From Colius striatus (taxonomy: Eukaryota; Chordata; Aves; Coliiformes; Coliidae), in NCBI RefSeq assembly GCF_028858725.1, contig NC_084759.1:139542671-139606670 (forward strand): a stretch of 64,000 bases of DNA, in the 5' to 3' direction. Position 1 is the first letter of the stretch. Each line of letters opens with the position of its first letter. This document shows positions 1 to 12,700 of the stretch, piece by piece. The notes under the pieces were generated by a model. It was not told where the DNA came from. It ran no database searches and saw only the letters and a list, made by a program, of their open reading frames with translations. The translations under genes were made by a program, and so were the position numbers.

Positions 1-397
1 ATGTTAGTTTTCACATATATTTAAAGCTTTATCTTTAACATACAGATAGAGCTGCACATACAATATTGGATTCATATAATTTAATAGGTAATATAGTTCT
101 GGGGAAAAATCTAATTCCCCCCAAATAGACTAATTAAATAAATTGATTGAGTTCCTGAGTGTTGCTAAAATCTAAAGCTGAAATGTTGTGATACAGCTTT
201 TTGATTATATCTTAAAATTTTGTTTTATACTCTTTGATCCTCTATATAGTGTCACAAAAGTGACAGGTTCCCTAAGAAATTGTAGTAGTGAAGTGTGGAA
301 TTCAAGTCTTACCAGTTTGCTAATTACAGTAGAGGGGAACAGAAGTATAGCTGTAGCTTAAGCTGCTCTACTAAGTCATGCTCAAAAAAAGACAAAC
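1..397 (+). other. Upstream flank and putative 5' UTR of SLC15A5
   Basis: AT-rich, with no CpG island. A TATATAG string at 243-249 lies 155 bases before the ATG and could be a TATA box, but such strings are common in this base composition. An in-frame stop at 359-361 limits the N-terminus. No neighbouring gene is visible. Confidence 0.4.
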
Positions 398-767
398 ATG
401 TCTGATGCAGATAGAAGAGACATGCAAGAGAAGCAGCTTTTGAGCCACGCAGCTGACAAGAAACAAAGACTGTTACCTGGTAGAAGCAACCATGCTGGAA
501 ACCTCTCTCAACCTGAGAAGAAATTCCAAGAGGCTATCTGTGTGCTGCTGGTGGAGCTGTGTGAGAGATTCACATTCTTTGGCATTGTCTGCAACATGAT
601 CCTCTTCTGCACTGTTAAACTTGGCTATAGAAACTACCAGGCAGCTATTGTCAACATGTGCTTTGTAGGCACTTCCATGTTGACACCAGTACTGGTTGGC
701 TGGCTTGCCGAATACCTTGTAGGGAGAATCAAGCTTGTGTGCATCTGCATGTTTCTGCACTTCCTAG
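398..767 (+). CDS. SLC15A5: SLC15A5 exon 1 (coding part)
   Basis: Encodes residues 1-123 and the first base of codon 124. It holds the hydrophilic N-terminus, TM1 with the ExxER motif, TM2, the TM2-TM3 loop (Gly101-Arg110) and the start of TM3. The donor is GTAGGT at 768. The first in-frame Met after an upstream stop is used. The transcription start and any upstream non-coding exon cannot be fixed from the sequence. Confidence 0.93.
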
Positions 768-3700
768 GTAGGTTACAACCTGATGACCCTTTTCTATTTT
801 GCTAAATCTGTTGCAGATATACATCGAGCATTGTGTTTGAAATATAATATTTCTTTCCAACCTTGTGACCACCTTCTGTAACAGCTAATTACTTAGTAGT
901 TAATTAAGAATTAGTTAACAGCTAATTCCCTATGAAATGCACAGCAATATTTTTGCCTTTGTACTTCAGTGAGGTGATGCTTTGAACAAGACTAAGGAAT
1001 GTTTTCATGTGTGTCTTGTGGATAGTTGGTGCACAAACTTGACTCCTCTAAAGTGGCTTAGCTCTTTAGAATGCAGATGCTCAACTGTTAAAATTGGTCT
1101 CTTTAACAAGCATTTAAGATTATTAGTGTTGGGGGCAAATGCAAGGTTACAGCTGGAGAGAGAGTTTGGAAACTGTTTTCCAGCTGTTGGTAGTAAGAAT
1201 TTATTGTATGTAAAGGTATAAGACTCTTGTATTTGGACAAGAGGTAAAGACATATTTAAGCACGTACTAGTATAAACAAACTTTGCATAATTTGAGAGGC
1301 TGTATTCTAATACCTGTATTAAGAGCTTGCTGTCTGTCACATTCTGAATCTTTCCTATATGTTATTCTGTAAGTCTTTTACAAAAAAGCACTGTTCAAAC
1401 TAAGTATGGCTATTCTGTAGCAATTACTGTATCTCACGGCTGATGGTTATTCTATCAACTTAAACCAAGCCGATAAAAACACTTTTTATGTGAACCAGTT
1501 GTTGAGCACAAACAAGTCCAATTTCTGCAATAGCTAGCCATGCTGATATTTAGACATGCAACAAAGTAAGGAAAAAAATCAAAATCATTCCCGAATTGCC
1601 CTTGAGCTGACTGCAAAACCATTGTGCAAGCAGCCCAGAAAAATGATTGCTGTTATGTTCTGCTGTTTCTCCCGTGGGCCTCTGGTTTGGAATCTCCTTC
1701 TGTCACTTGTCCTTTCAAAACATGCTTTCAAGTAGAAGACTGGTGACACAACAGAATTTTATGTATTTTTGGATAACCAGAACTTTTCTGAGAGCTTATT
1801 AAATATTCCTGATGTATTAGGATTTGATGTACAATCACAATCTTAGTCTTGGGGTTGTTACCACATCAGTATATTCTGAGCTTAGTCTTCAATTAAAACT
1901 TGAAGGACCTGTAGCTGATGAAATCTGAAAGACTTGATTTGCAGACTAGAGAAGGTAAATGCAATTCATAGTAGGGCTTCTATAGGTAAAGCTTCTGAAA
2001 ATCATGTACTTTCCATGAAGCTGAAGTAGAGTAGACAATTTTATACAAAACTTTTGAGAATTAATTTGTTATGATTCCTGTTGCAATTCTGGGTTTTAAA
2101 GAAGATTCTAAAAGGGCTGCAGCCCACCATGGGGTGTTTTTGGTGTTGTGGTTTTTTTGTTGGTTTTTTTTTTATATGACTGGTGGTTCGTCAGGTGAAT
2201 TTATATATTTAGATTGGTGTCTTCTGCCAAGTGGAGAGCTACTGCTCTTTATGTACAGGTAATGGAGAAGGCCAGTGAGAGAAGCTACATTTCTAGCGTG
2301 AGCTGTTCAGTTGATGGAAGAACTGGAATGCTTACAGGCATTTCAGAGGAAGATTGCTTTCTTTGAGACCCTTAGTGTTGTCTTACTATATTTAGCAACA
2401 TCCAGAAAGGTTCTGCCTCTCTACAGAGTTAAGACTCTCCCTCTTTGCACTCCTCTATTGTCTGTCTTTGATTTTTCATCTATCTTTTCAACATAACCAC
2501 TTTAAAAATATCTTATTCATTGATCTGATTCTAATCTGTTTCGAATGACCATTTTCTTTCCAATTGCAGGCACAGCACTATTACCTGTTGTGGCATTCCC
2601 CTTTGAAGATATTTACATCGACAAACGTCATATTCTTCATACGCTAACCAAAAGGGACCAGAAAATAGTCTTCTACTTTGCACTATTCACAGCTAGTCTG
2701 GGAATAGGAGGCATAAGAGCTATAGTTTGTCCGTTAAGTGCATACAACCTTGAGGACTGTGGAACCAAGGAACTTCTTTCTTTTTTCAACTGGTTGGTAG
2801 CTTAATGTCAGCCAAATATCTGTTGGAGATAATAGAACAATGATTCGAAATTCACTGTTGGCTTACAAGGCAGATCCTAAAGATAGTGGGTTTCATGTTT
2901 GGTTTTTAAATGCAAAATATTTAGGGTTTGGAAGAATTTCCAGGAAGTTCTGTAAATACTTTTCCTAATTTTTTCTTTTTGTTAGGATCAGTAGGTGATC
3001 ATGTATTTTGGTCTTCTAAAGAAATCTTCAGTCAGAACTAGAATGAACTGATTTTTCTCAAAGACTCAAAGATTTGACAACCCAGATGATGGTAGAACAA
3101 CTTATTCTATTTGGTTTTCTACAGATTTTGGTTTTACTTACTAACAGTGGCAATATTTCATTATACAGAAGAATTTACATCAGAGTAAATTTATAGCAAT
3201 TACAGGCATTAGTAGAGTCTGATGGTTTGCTGTAACTAGGGGTAACTGCTAAGCTCTATGGTAGGAATGTGCTGGATTGTTTCAGCTCTGCTGTGAAGCT
3301 TTAGCATCAGATAAAGCACTTGATGTTTGGGGTTTTTTTGTTTGAATTTTTTTTTTAAGAAAAATGGGGGAAAAATTCCCTTAAAATGATCTTTAAAACT
3401 CTTTTTTTTCCATATGAACTATTTCTCTCAGTTCATTAGAGAGGTAATATTTGGTGATATGCTTGCCTTTATTTACCACTTTTGTAGTAAAATACAGAGT
3501 GCTATATACGTTCACCTGTACTTTCTGGTTAAACTGTGGAGTGAGAGTCAAAGAAGTTGTATTGGGAACCTCTGGATTCCTGTTTCAAGACAGGGTGAGA
3601 TAAGCCCTAAACTACCCCTTTTCTCTTCTTTCCCTATGCATGCACAGTTATTAAAAGAAAAACTGAGCACATTTGCATGTTAACAATGCAGCCCTGAAGA

Positions 3701-6700
3701 ATCAATAATGATCTTAGTGAATCAGATCTCTCCTTCTTTCGAGATAGCTTTCCTGGCTATTCTTTTTTCCTCCAATTATGTTAATATCAAAGAGTTTTGA
3801 ATTAAATCCAAACTTCGGTGAATAAGGCAGCTTTACCAAAGGTGGATGAGAAGGTGGTGGTTAGTTCTTTAGAACAGATTCTGCCTACTTGACCTGCCCA
3901 TAGGAGAGAAGAAAAATAAATTCCTTCCTTTTTACTCTATTCTGAGTTTTTAATCCTTAATTAGCAACATCTTTTTGATTAAATAAGACTCTAGGGGATT
4001 AAGACTGGAGAGCAATCAGTTGTTCTGAAAGATAGCTCTGGAGAATTTATTGTACCATGGTCTTAGTCGTTCAGAATTGTGTTTAATAAAAGTGACATTT
4101 CTCAGCGTTGATTACAAAGGAGATATAATACGAATAAAAAGTTCCTTGGGGAATCCAAGTGGGTCAGTTCTTGGGACTTTTGGAAATATTGAGAAAGGCA
4201 CATGTGCGACTAAAAATTTAATATTTTTTGAAGTGGAGGGGCTGTTTGCAATCTCAACACTTAAAAACTGAGGGTTTCAATTGTAGCGTTCTTAATCTTG
4301 TTAAAACCTCTAAGAATATAAGAACATTTTCTTGGTAGGCTGTTTTCCCTTGATAAGTGCTTGTCACGGCTGAATTTTAAGATAATATAGAAAGAGATGG
4401 TTGCATACTCTTGGTGAGATTTATTCTCTGTTCTTGGACAAGTTCTATTTAAACAATCAGAATAATTGTGTTAAAAGAGTCTGAAATTACCTGTTATCTA
4501 ATTCAGTCCTTGAAGATTGCTTTGCACATCTAGAGCCTGGTTCTAACCCCTAGTATGAACTCTGATCTTTTAAATAGAGAGAATATGCCAGTGCTAAGTG
4601 GAGAAGGTTCTTAGATTCTGCTGGACTAAGTTTTCCTAAGGACCTCAGCTTTTTTAAGGTTGTGGACTGATATTATTTTTTTTAGCAGAAGTAAATTCTG
4701 TGTATGAGAGCAAAGAGTACATTCCAGACTAGGGAAAAGAGTTATCAGTGTTGTATCTTGTCTTACTGATCTGCTGTAAAAAAAAACCTAAAATGCAGAA
4801 AACATGGGATCAGTAGGTAATTTTTCTCCATCCCCCCATGGACACATATTAATTGGTTTTTAAATGTTTTCAAGTCCCCTTGGGGTTTTTTTCTCACACT
4901 TTGTCTTTTCAGAGAACTCCATAGCACTCATGAAATAATTTACCTCCTCCTAGAAAGCTGTACAGAAAAAACATACCGCTTTGATACTGTTCCACACATG
5001 GAATGTCTGGATCTAAGTTTGGATAAATCAAAATTTAAGTTGTGAGAACTGAGAATGCTTAAAAAAACAATATATCAGGTGACAAGAGTCTTCAAAATTA
5101 ATTCAAAAAGTGACAAAAGATGAACTTTAGACTATTTTCATGTATTTTACATAATCTTGGATTTTTTCATTCAACAGGCTCATCTTAATTGCTACATTAA
5201 GTAAAAATCTTTTGAATATGGCACAAGAGTAAACAGTACTTTTAAATGTCACCTGGATGTTACTACTTTGAAGTTATCTCAATAAATACATTTCTGTAAG
5301 ATGTTATAAGGTTATTATTAGTTTTTTTATGGAGTTGTTACAATAGCATTACGTTTGTATCTGGACTTCATTCTTGAAATAATGCCTCCCAAGGTGGCAT
5401 TCAACTCTCATTATGAGTGCTGAAGTTCAAGGAAGGAGCAAAGTTGAACATGATACTCAATTTGATGTATATAACAAATTCAACTATACCCTACTAGGAG
5501 ACACTTTATGTAACACAAGTCAAAATATTGCAATATTATGTAGTGGCGGCATATGAGAGATAGCAAGATGTATTTCTGTTTGTGTAGGTTGTGATCTGCT
5601 GCTGTCAATATATGGACAAATCACAAAATTCTGATGTGTGCACTGAGGTTAGTATCTTTTTACTTGATCCATAGCTTGATAAAGCACATTGGGGTAGGTT
5701 TTTTTTTCTTCTTGCTTGTGTGAGAGAATAGGAGATTTACATTTCACTACTCTGTTATACAGTGATGAGAAACAAAAGTGCCCAGCTCAAGGATTTTTTT
5801 TTTTTTTTTTAAATTCCTTCTTCCAATGAAACAACTGTAGAGTCATGAAGAGTGTCAGGATTTCAGGTAGCTTGGGCATACTTCACTGGAAAGTTTGGAA
5901 AACAACCACTGAAACAACTAACTTTTAAAAGTTGTCAGCTAAGAGTGATTTTAAAACTTCTACTCAATTTCTAAGCTGACTCAGCTGTGTAACCTTTTTC
6001 TAAAATAAGCTTTAGTTGAACAGGTAGCAAGAATGTACAAATCTTTTTCAGCTACACCATCATCAGAGAGTAACATAATTCCAAATTGCCTAGAGACTGC
6101 TTTCAGTGGAGTCCAACATTTTGATGAGTATCATCTGAAAATGTAAATCACATAAAGAAAACTGTAATTGATTTGGAAGCCTGAGAGTGTCTTGGTGTGA
6201 CTTCAGAGAAATGCATGAAGCTGAAGACCCCACTGCTATGCCTGTGCTTGCTGACTATAGGAGAGCTGCCGCTGCATGGCTCTCCGCAGCACTGACTTTA
6301 ACCTGGTGGAGTACATCATTGTTCCTCTGCCACTTGCCCTGGGTCCTGTGAAGCAAGTTGCATAAGGATGTTCCCATGTCTACTGCTGCACAGACATGTG
6401 GTCATCTTCAGTTCCTTAGCAGGGTGAGAGAGTGCTGTCTTTGTGACTGAACAAACCTGAGTAGCATTACCAAGGTCCATACTTCTGCAGTGATAAAAAT
6501 TTTGCCTTCTTGGTACTAGCTAGTTGTGATATGTTGGGCAATGTTAGAACAAGTGAAAGGAGCACAGCATACACTTCAATACTGTAATGTGCAATGTGGT
6601 TGTGACTTGTCTTGGCAGTTACAGCAGGCCGTTTAGAAATCACTTTAAATGAATGAATTTGCACTGAGGAAGTCTCTTGGGTGTCAAGAGACTTACAGTC

Positions 6701-9700
6701 TCCTTCAGAGAGAGCTGCAATGGTAGCCTAATACTTTGCTTCTGCCCTACACACTCACTTGCAGTTGGGGAGGGCTCAAGTTGGAAAGCTTGTGAGTTGA
6801 ATTGTTGAGAGGTAATTGGTGTGCTACAACATGGTAAGATTTTACTTTTATTGTCGAGACGTTAATTCTAGATGAGTTATGAGACACCAATACTCAAGTC
6901 TGGATAGCATATATGAGGCAGAAGGGGCACAAAACAAGAAAGCAAGCTTTGCTTCCTCAAGCAATGTGTAATGTGCAATTTTTAATCAATTTTGCCTTTA
7001 AATGAGGCCATATTGCTAAGCTTCCAGCAAAGGTGAAAGAATCTCGTCTTCCAGTTGCTTACAAAATAGAATTTGTGATATGTTGAGGTAGTACTATTCC
7101 ATTATTGATCCTTCTTTGTTTAGAATACTATTGCATCTGTAAATTCAACTTGGAACTTTAAAGTTTAGTCGAAGTTAGGAGTTTTAACTTAATTTCAAAA
7201 ACCAAGTCGGCAAGCTGTAATCAGATTGGAAACAAAAATATTCTGAATGATTGACTCTTCAAATGAAGTATCAGACTGATCCTTCACAGTTAGTGTTTTT
7301 GAAACTGGCTCCAATGAAGGAGATCTTTGCTAAATTGGATGTCTCTACTTTGAGATGCTGAGTATTCACTCAGTCTGATCTATAGCCTTAAACCACTGTT
7401 TTGTGTGAGTTGAGTATCAAGGAAACCATGGTTAAAGTTCCACTGAAAGCAAAAAGGCAACACAAGTGGCCTGAAGAACAGTGTTGGGAGAACATCTTAG
7501 AATTTAAAAGAAGTGACATGAGTTGTAACTGAAACACATGTCATTATGAATGGTAGAGTGAAAATTGGTCAGTCATGCTGTGAGAAAAAAGCTATGCAAT
7601 AGAAGAATAAGTAGTACATGTTGTTTCATATCAATAAATAGATATATATTTAACCAGCACCTCGAAAAATGTGAATTTTTAGAAGAACTCATGATTTAAT
7701 GTGTTACATAGGAGTCAGAATCCAAAAACAAATAGTGTGGTAACAGTATACACAGAACTGTGCAGGTATAAACTCATTTGCTAGGATAAAGAAAATAAAT
7801 ATCCTTTTTGAATCTTATCAGGGAAATGCACTGTTTTGACTTTTTTTGGAGGGGGAATTACTTTTTGCTATCCTTGTAATTTCTTAAAGCATATTTATTA
7901 TGCTATTGTCAGGAATTCCAAACTGTGGTAGGACTATAACTAGTGGTATGCCAGAGTATGTGATTTTCACTTGAGTGTCTTCTGAGCATAGATGGGGCTC
8001 AGCACTCACTTGCAAAGCACCTCTACTGCCAAAGGCAGTCTCATGGCAGATGATGATGAGGAACCTTCTTTATCAAGATACTTCCAGAAGATGACAAGAA
8101 TTCAAGCTGAGACTTACAACTAATGGAAAAACCATCCCATCTGAAAAATCGTATTCTGTTATTTCTTAAACAAGGGATGATGGCATTAAGACATTTCTCT
8201 CAAGCTAAAAGTATGTGATTTGATGATATTGCATACAAAATACTTGAGATATTAAATGTGTAAATGATATTGATGTATTTAATTAGTCTGATCCACAGCA
8301 ATATTTGCAGTACTAGATGGCACTGATGCTGTCTGTGCTTACTACACTTACCATACATTTGATTTAATGTTTTGATCTTCTTTAAAGACCTTATTTTTCA
8401 GCCTCTCTGTTCTCTCCCTTTTCTGTGTGTACTAGGTTTTATTGGCTGGTTAACTTGAATTCAGCCGTTGTCTTTGTCAGCATTTCTTATATCCAGCAAT
8501 CTGTGGCCAGGAACCTTGGGTTTCTTATCCCATTTGTGTCAATGCTTATGGCCATGATCACAATTCACATGGTGAGGGGCAAAATGATTTACAAACCCAA
8601 AACAGGTAAGAAGCATCTCTAAAAATATTTCCTAACATATAGTTTATTTTCACAGAAGAGATCAACTTGTGTATCTAAATGAGTTCTTCCGCAATGCTGC
8701 CTTGTTTGATTGGAGCTTTAGCACTACAAGCTCTGTGTGTAAGGGAGCATCCAGGCTTTGTAAATATATAGACCTGGAGATTCTAGATAGGCTGAAAAAG
8801 TGGGAAGCAGTCTCTGGTAAACTTACGTATGCTTTTCATTATGTTAAAGCATGTGTCAAAGTATTTGCTTCTGCAGGAAGAGGTATAAACAGGCATGCTA
8901 CTGGTGAACCCAATGTGTTTTGGTCAGCTAAAGCAGAGTTTGCACTTATGCTAAAGCACAAAGCACACTTCTGTTTTCTCCTTTAAATGTCTTTGCCTGA
9001 ACTTGCACCTGGGCAGCCAAGAAGTGTGGTTAGTCAGCTTAAAGGGAATATGCACTAAGTACCAAAGAAGTTTTACAATACCTTTATCTTGCAATTTGTC
9101 TGATGCTTGTTGTTATTTCAGTGTGCTTGCTCATGTGTTTATGCATTTGAAAATAAGTAGAAATATTGAATACCTCTAAATAACTGCAATTGTTTTAAAA
9201 CAGAAGTTTTTACACTTCTGTGGCCTAACCAGTTAGTACCTGAGCTCTACAAAAGCCTTTGATGGCCACTACTGACCAAGCACAGGGGAGCCTAGGTGAC
9301 CTGAATAAGGCTGTAAGCACTCAAAGCTTGCTGTTTTTTTTTTTCCAATAGAGCCCAGAAATTGAGAATAAGTTGCAAGTTCAGTAGTTTTATATTTTCA
9401 GTTAAAATATATTAGTAGTGAGGATATAAATACATAAATCATGTGCCCAGGAATACCATAGTGAGGATGTTACTAGAGAGGTTTATCCAAAACAAATAGA
9501 GCCAAAGAAATACATGCCCTCCACAGTGCTCCAGAAACCTCATAATAGTATGCAGCTGAGGTCTACAAAAACTACTATCAAATTAGCTAGCTTCTTATGG
9601 AGAGAATGGTGGCTATCTGGCTTGCTGGGACTTAGACTTTACAATCTAAGGAGGTAAAAAGATTATTTAGTATCTACCTCTGAGCTGGACTATTTCACGT

Positions 9701-12700
9701 CGATGAAATAAACAGACTTAAACTAGTTCAATGATAAACTACAAAGTGGAATAACATAAATTTGTAAATTATGTCTGTCTAGGTCATCAACGAATCTAGC
9801 AAAATGTTTCTTTGTACCAAGTGTTTTGGGTTTTTTTTTTCCTATGAATATCGTAGAATCATAGTCTGGTAGGGATTGGAAGGGTCCTCTAGGGATCATC
9901 TAATCCAACTCCTCTGCTAAAGCAGGTTCACCTCAATCAGGTCACATGGGGATGTGTTCTGGTGGGTTTAGAAAACCTTCAGAGGAGACTCCACATCCTC
10001 CCCGGGCAGCTTGTGCCAGGGCTCCTTCACTCTCGTAGAAAAGAAGTTTCTCCTCGTGTTCAAGTGGAACTTCCTGTATTACAGCTTGTACCCACTACTC
10101 TTTTGCTCTGTCACTGGGCACTACAGAAAAAGACACTTCCTCTTGACACCTGTGGTTTAGGTATTTATAAGCATTGATAAGGTCCCCTCTCAGTCTTCTC
10201 TTCTGCAGGCTAAATAGCCCCAGGTCTCTCAGCCTTTCCTCGTAAGAGATATTTCACTCATGTGATTGACTTGGTAGCCCATTATTGGACGCTCTCCAGA
10301 AGTTCCTGTCTCTCTTGACCTGCGGAGCTCAGAATTGGACACAGTGCTCCAGATGACACTACACTAGGGCAGAGGGGGAGGAGAACCTCCCTTGACCTGC
10401 TGGTCACACTCTTCCTAATATTACTCCAGAATGTTATTGGCCTTCTTGGTCACAAGGACACATTGCTGGCTCATGTGTAGTTTGCAGCCCACAAGAACTC
10501 CCAGGTCCCTCTCTGCAGAGCTGTGCTCTGGTCAATCCCTAGCCTGTACTGGTGCCTGGGATTAATCCTCCCCAGATGCAGGACTCTAATTTGCCCTTGT
10601 TGAACCTCATGAGTTATATATTTTTCCAAGTGTTTACATCATGGTAATCACTACACTAATATCTGCAAAGTTTTTTCTCTTCTTAGTCAAAATAAAAGAT
10701 AATATACTTTGTGCCTTCCAGTGAGATGATAAAATTGGACATTGTTCAGAACTGTAATTTATGTGTGACTTTAATTTGTTTTTATGTATAATGCCTTTTT
10801 TGCTTTAAGGTAACTCTTCAAATATGGACCATGCATTCATTTAAGTTTAGCTGTCAAGTATAGACTTCATTTGCATTTCTTTACACTGCTATAATTTTAA
10901 GGACTGGCAGATAACCAGAGATGAGGAAAAAAATGTGTATCTGCCATCTAGGGTGCAATCTAGGCTTTTTATTGTAATTAAGTAGCATAGATATTCATGA
11001 TTAGAGCAAGGTCAAAGTACCAGAACATTAAAGCCAACGCCTGAAAGATAAAGGAGAAGGAAAATCACTTTGAGAGATGCAACTTATTATCTGTACAGAT
11101 ATATATATATCTTTTTAGAGAACTTTAGACCTACAAGTATAGTGTGTAATATTGATCTACACAATGTGTGCTGATATATTTATGCTTTTAAACATGTTTC
11201 TTACTAGCTAATCAGATCTGTAATTTGAAGAATTTACCACTATGGAATTCTGTGAAGTTTATTTCTCTTAAAGAAGGGCTGTGATACTCTAGCTACTTTG
11301 GCAAAGTCTTCTTTATATCAATTAGGTCTATAGATCAATCAAGTTGCTTTTTGAACTAAAACTTCAATTAGCTTGGTCTTCCTTGTTTATTAGATCTTAT
11401 AATCTTCTGGAATTCTATGCTGAGAAACACAGTTAAGTAATAAATTTGTCTGTTTTGCCTCATAAAATAATATTTCCAAGTTAGATGACTGAAATTACAT
11501 TATAGAGGGTCTCAACTGATCTGTTTGGAAAGACAGAGAAATGTCAGAATTTGTTGTCTATTTTAGGTTTTTCGTTTGGTGGGTTTTTTTGGGGGTGATA
11601 GTAAGAAAGAAGAGTCTGCCCAATATCTTCCATTCCAAAGGAAAGGAGATGGCTGTGACCATCTCTGAGATTAGGTCAGATAAACGAGGACACAGACATG
11701 TTGTTTATTTTGTTGAACTATCTACTGGTCTTGTCACAGGGTACTCTGCATCTTCTGATTTCAACACTGACTGACTTCAAAGTCATGTAGATCAGTAACA
11801 TCTCATTACTGCTTCATCAGTAACATCTCATTCCTTCTATGTGGATGACCAAACTCTAGTATAGGGAGAAACAGATTTTAACTTCTCTAACCTAAAACGT
11901 GTAATTAATACCTCTGTCAATGAGTTGAGCTGATCCGGACTTTTTTTTTACTTCTGAAAATAAGACTACTTTGACAAAGGCCCTAAGTCCCACTTGTTTT
12001 CTCGTTGGCTCTGTGGTGAACTCACTCTGGAAGTCTGCAGATTTTTCTTGTAGTTTTCAGGTTTGATCTTAAAATAGTCTAGATCATAAACATAACCATC
12101 ACTTACAAAAAAAAAAAAAAAAATAGTTATGTAGTACAATCATACAAAACAGTAAAAACTGTATCAACACTGTTCTCAGGCTTTGACACACTGTTTTTCA
12201 CATTTTATTCAACAATGCTAGTAGTCTACAGGTTAATGCTAAACGGCCAGGAAGCTGTAAATATTAGATTATCTAATAAAATGCCCTTACTTAGTACTCT
12301 AGAGCAAGCACTTCCAATAGGTGTCAACAGATAATCTTAGAAAATCATTTATATGCCAGAGAGGGAAACATTTTCCTTCTACAATCTTAGTTCTTTTTAG
12401 TTTTTCAAAAATATTTATGAATACCAAGTTATTGTGATACTTCAATACTCTCAGAAAAGCAGAGTAGTGCTGTAATTCCTATTTGCATGGATAGCAACTT
12501 ATCAAAGGTAAACAAATCTGCATTTTCAAGTGGGAAGCTAACAGATTTGATCCTATTTTACTTCTGTTTCCTCTAAGCTGAGAACCGAGTTGTCAACTCC
12601 TGAACCCAGTAACCATCGAGAAAGTTTTAGTATGCCAGATACTAGATTGGAAACTTCTCTGCCACAGCATGCTACTTAGACATCCTGAGACAATATGTCT

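Noticed and set aside
1005..1340. 111-codon minus-strand frame in intron 1
   Set aside because: It overlaps a plus-strand frame of similar length. No splice signals or homology were recognised.
9962..10177. 71-codon plus-strand open frame
   Set aside because: It lies wholly in a CR1 fragment read on the wrong strand.
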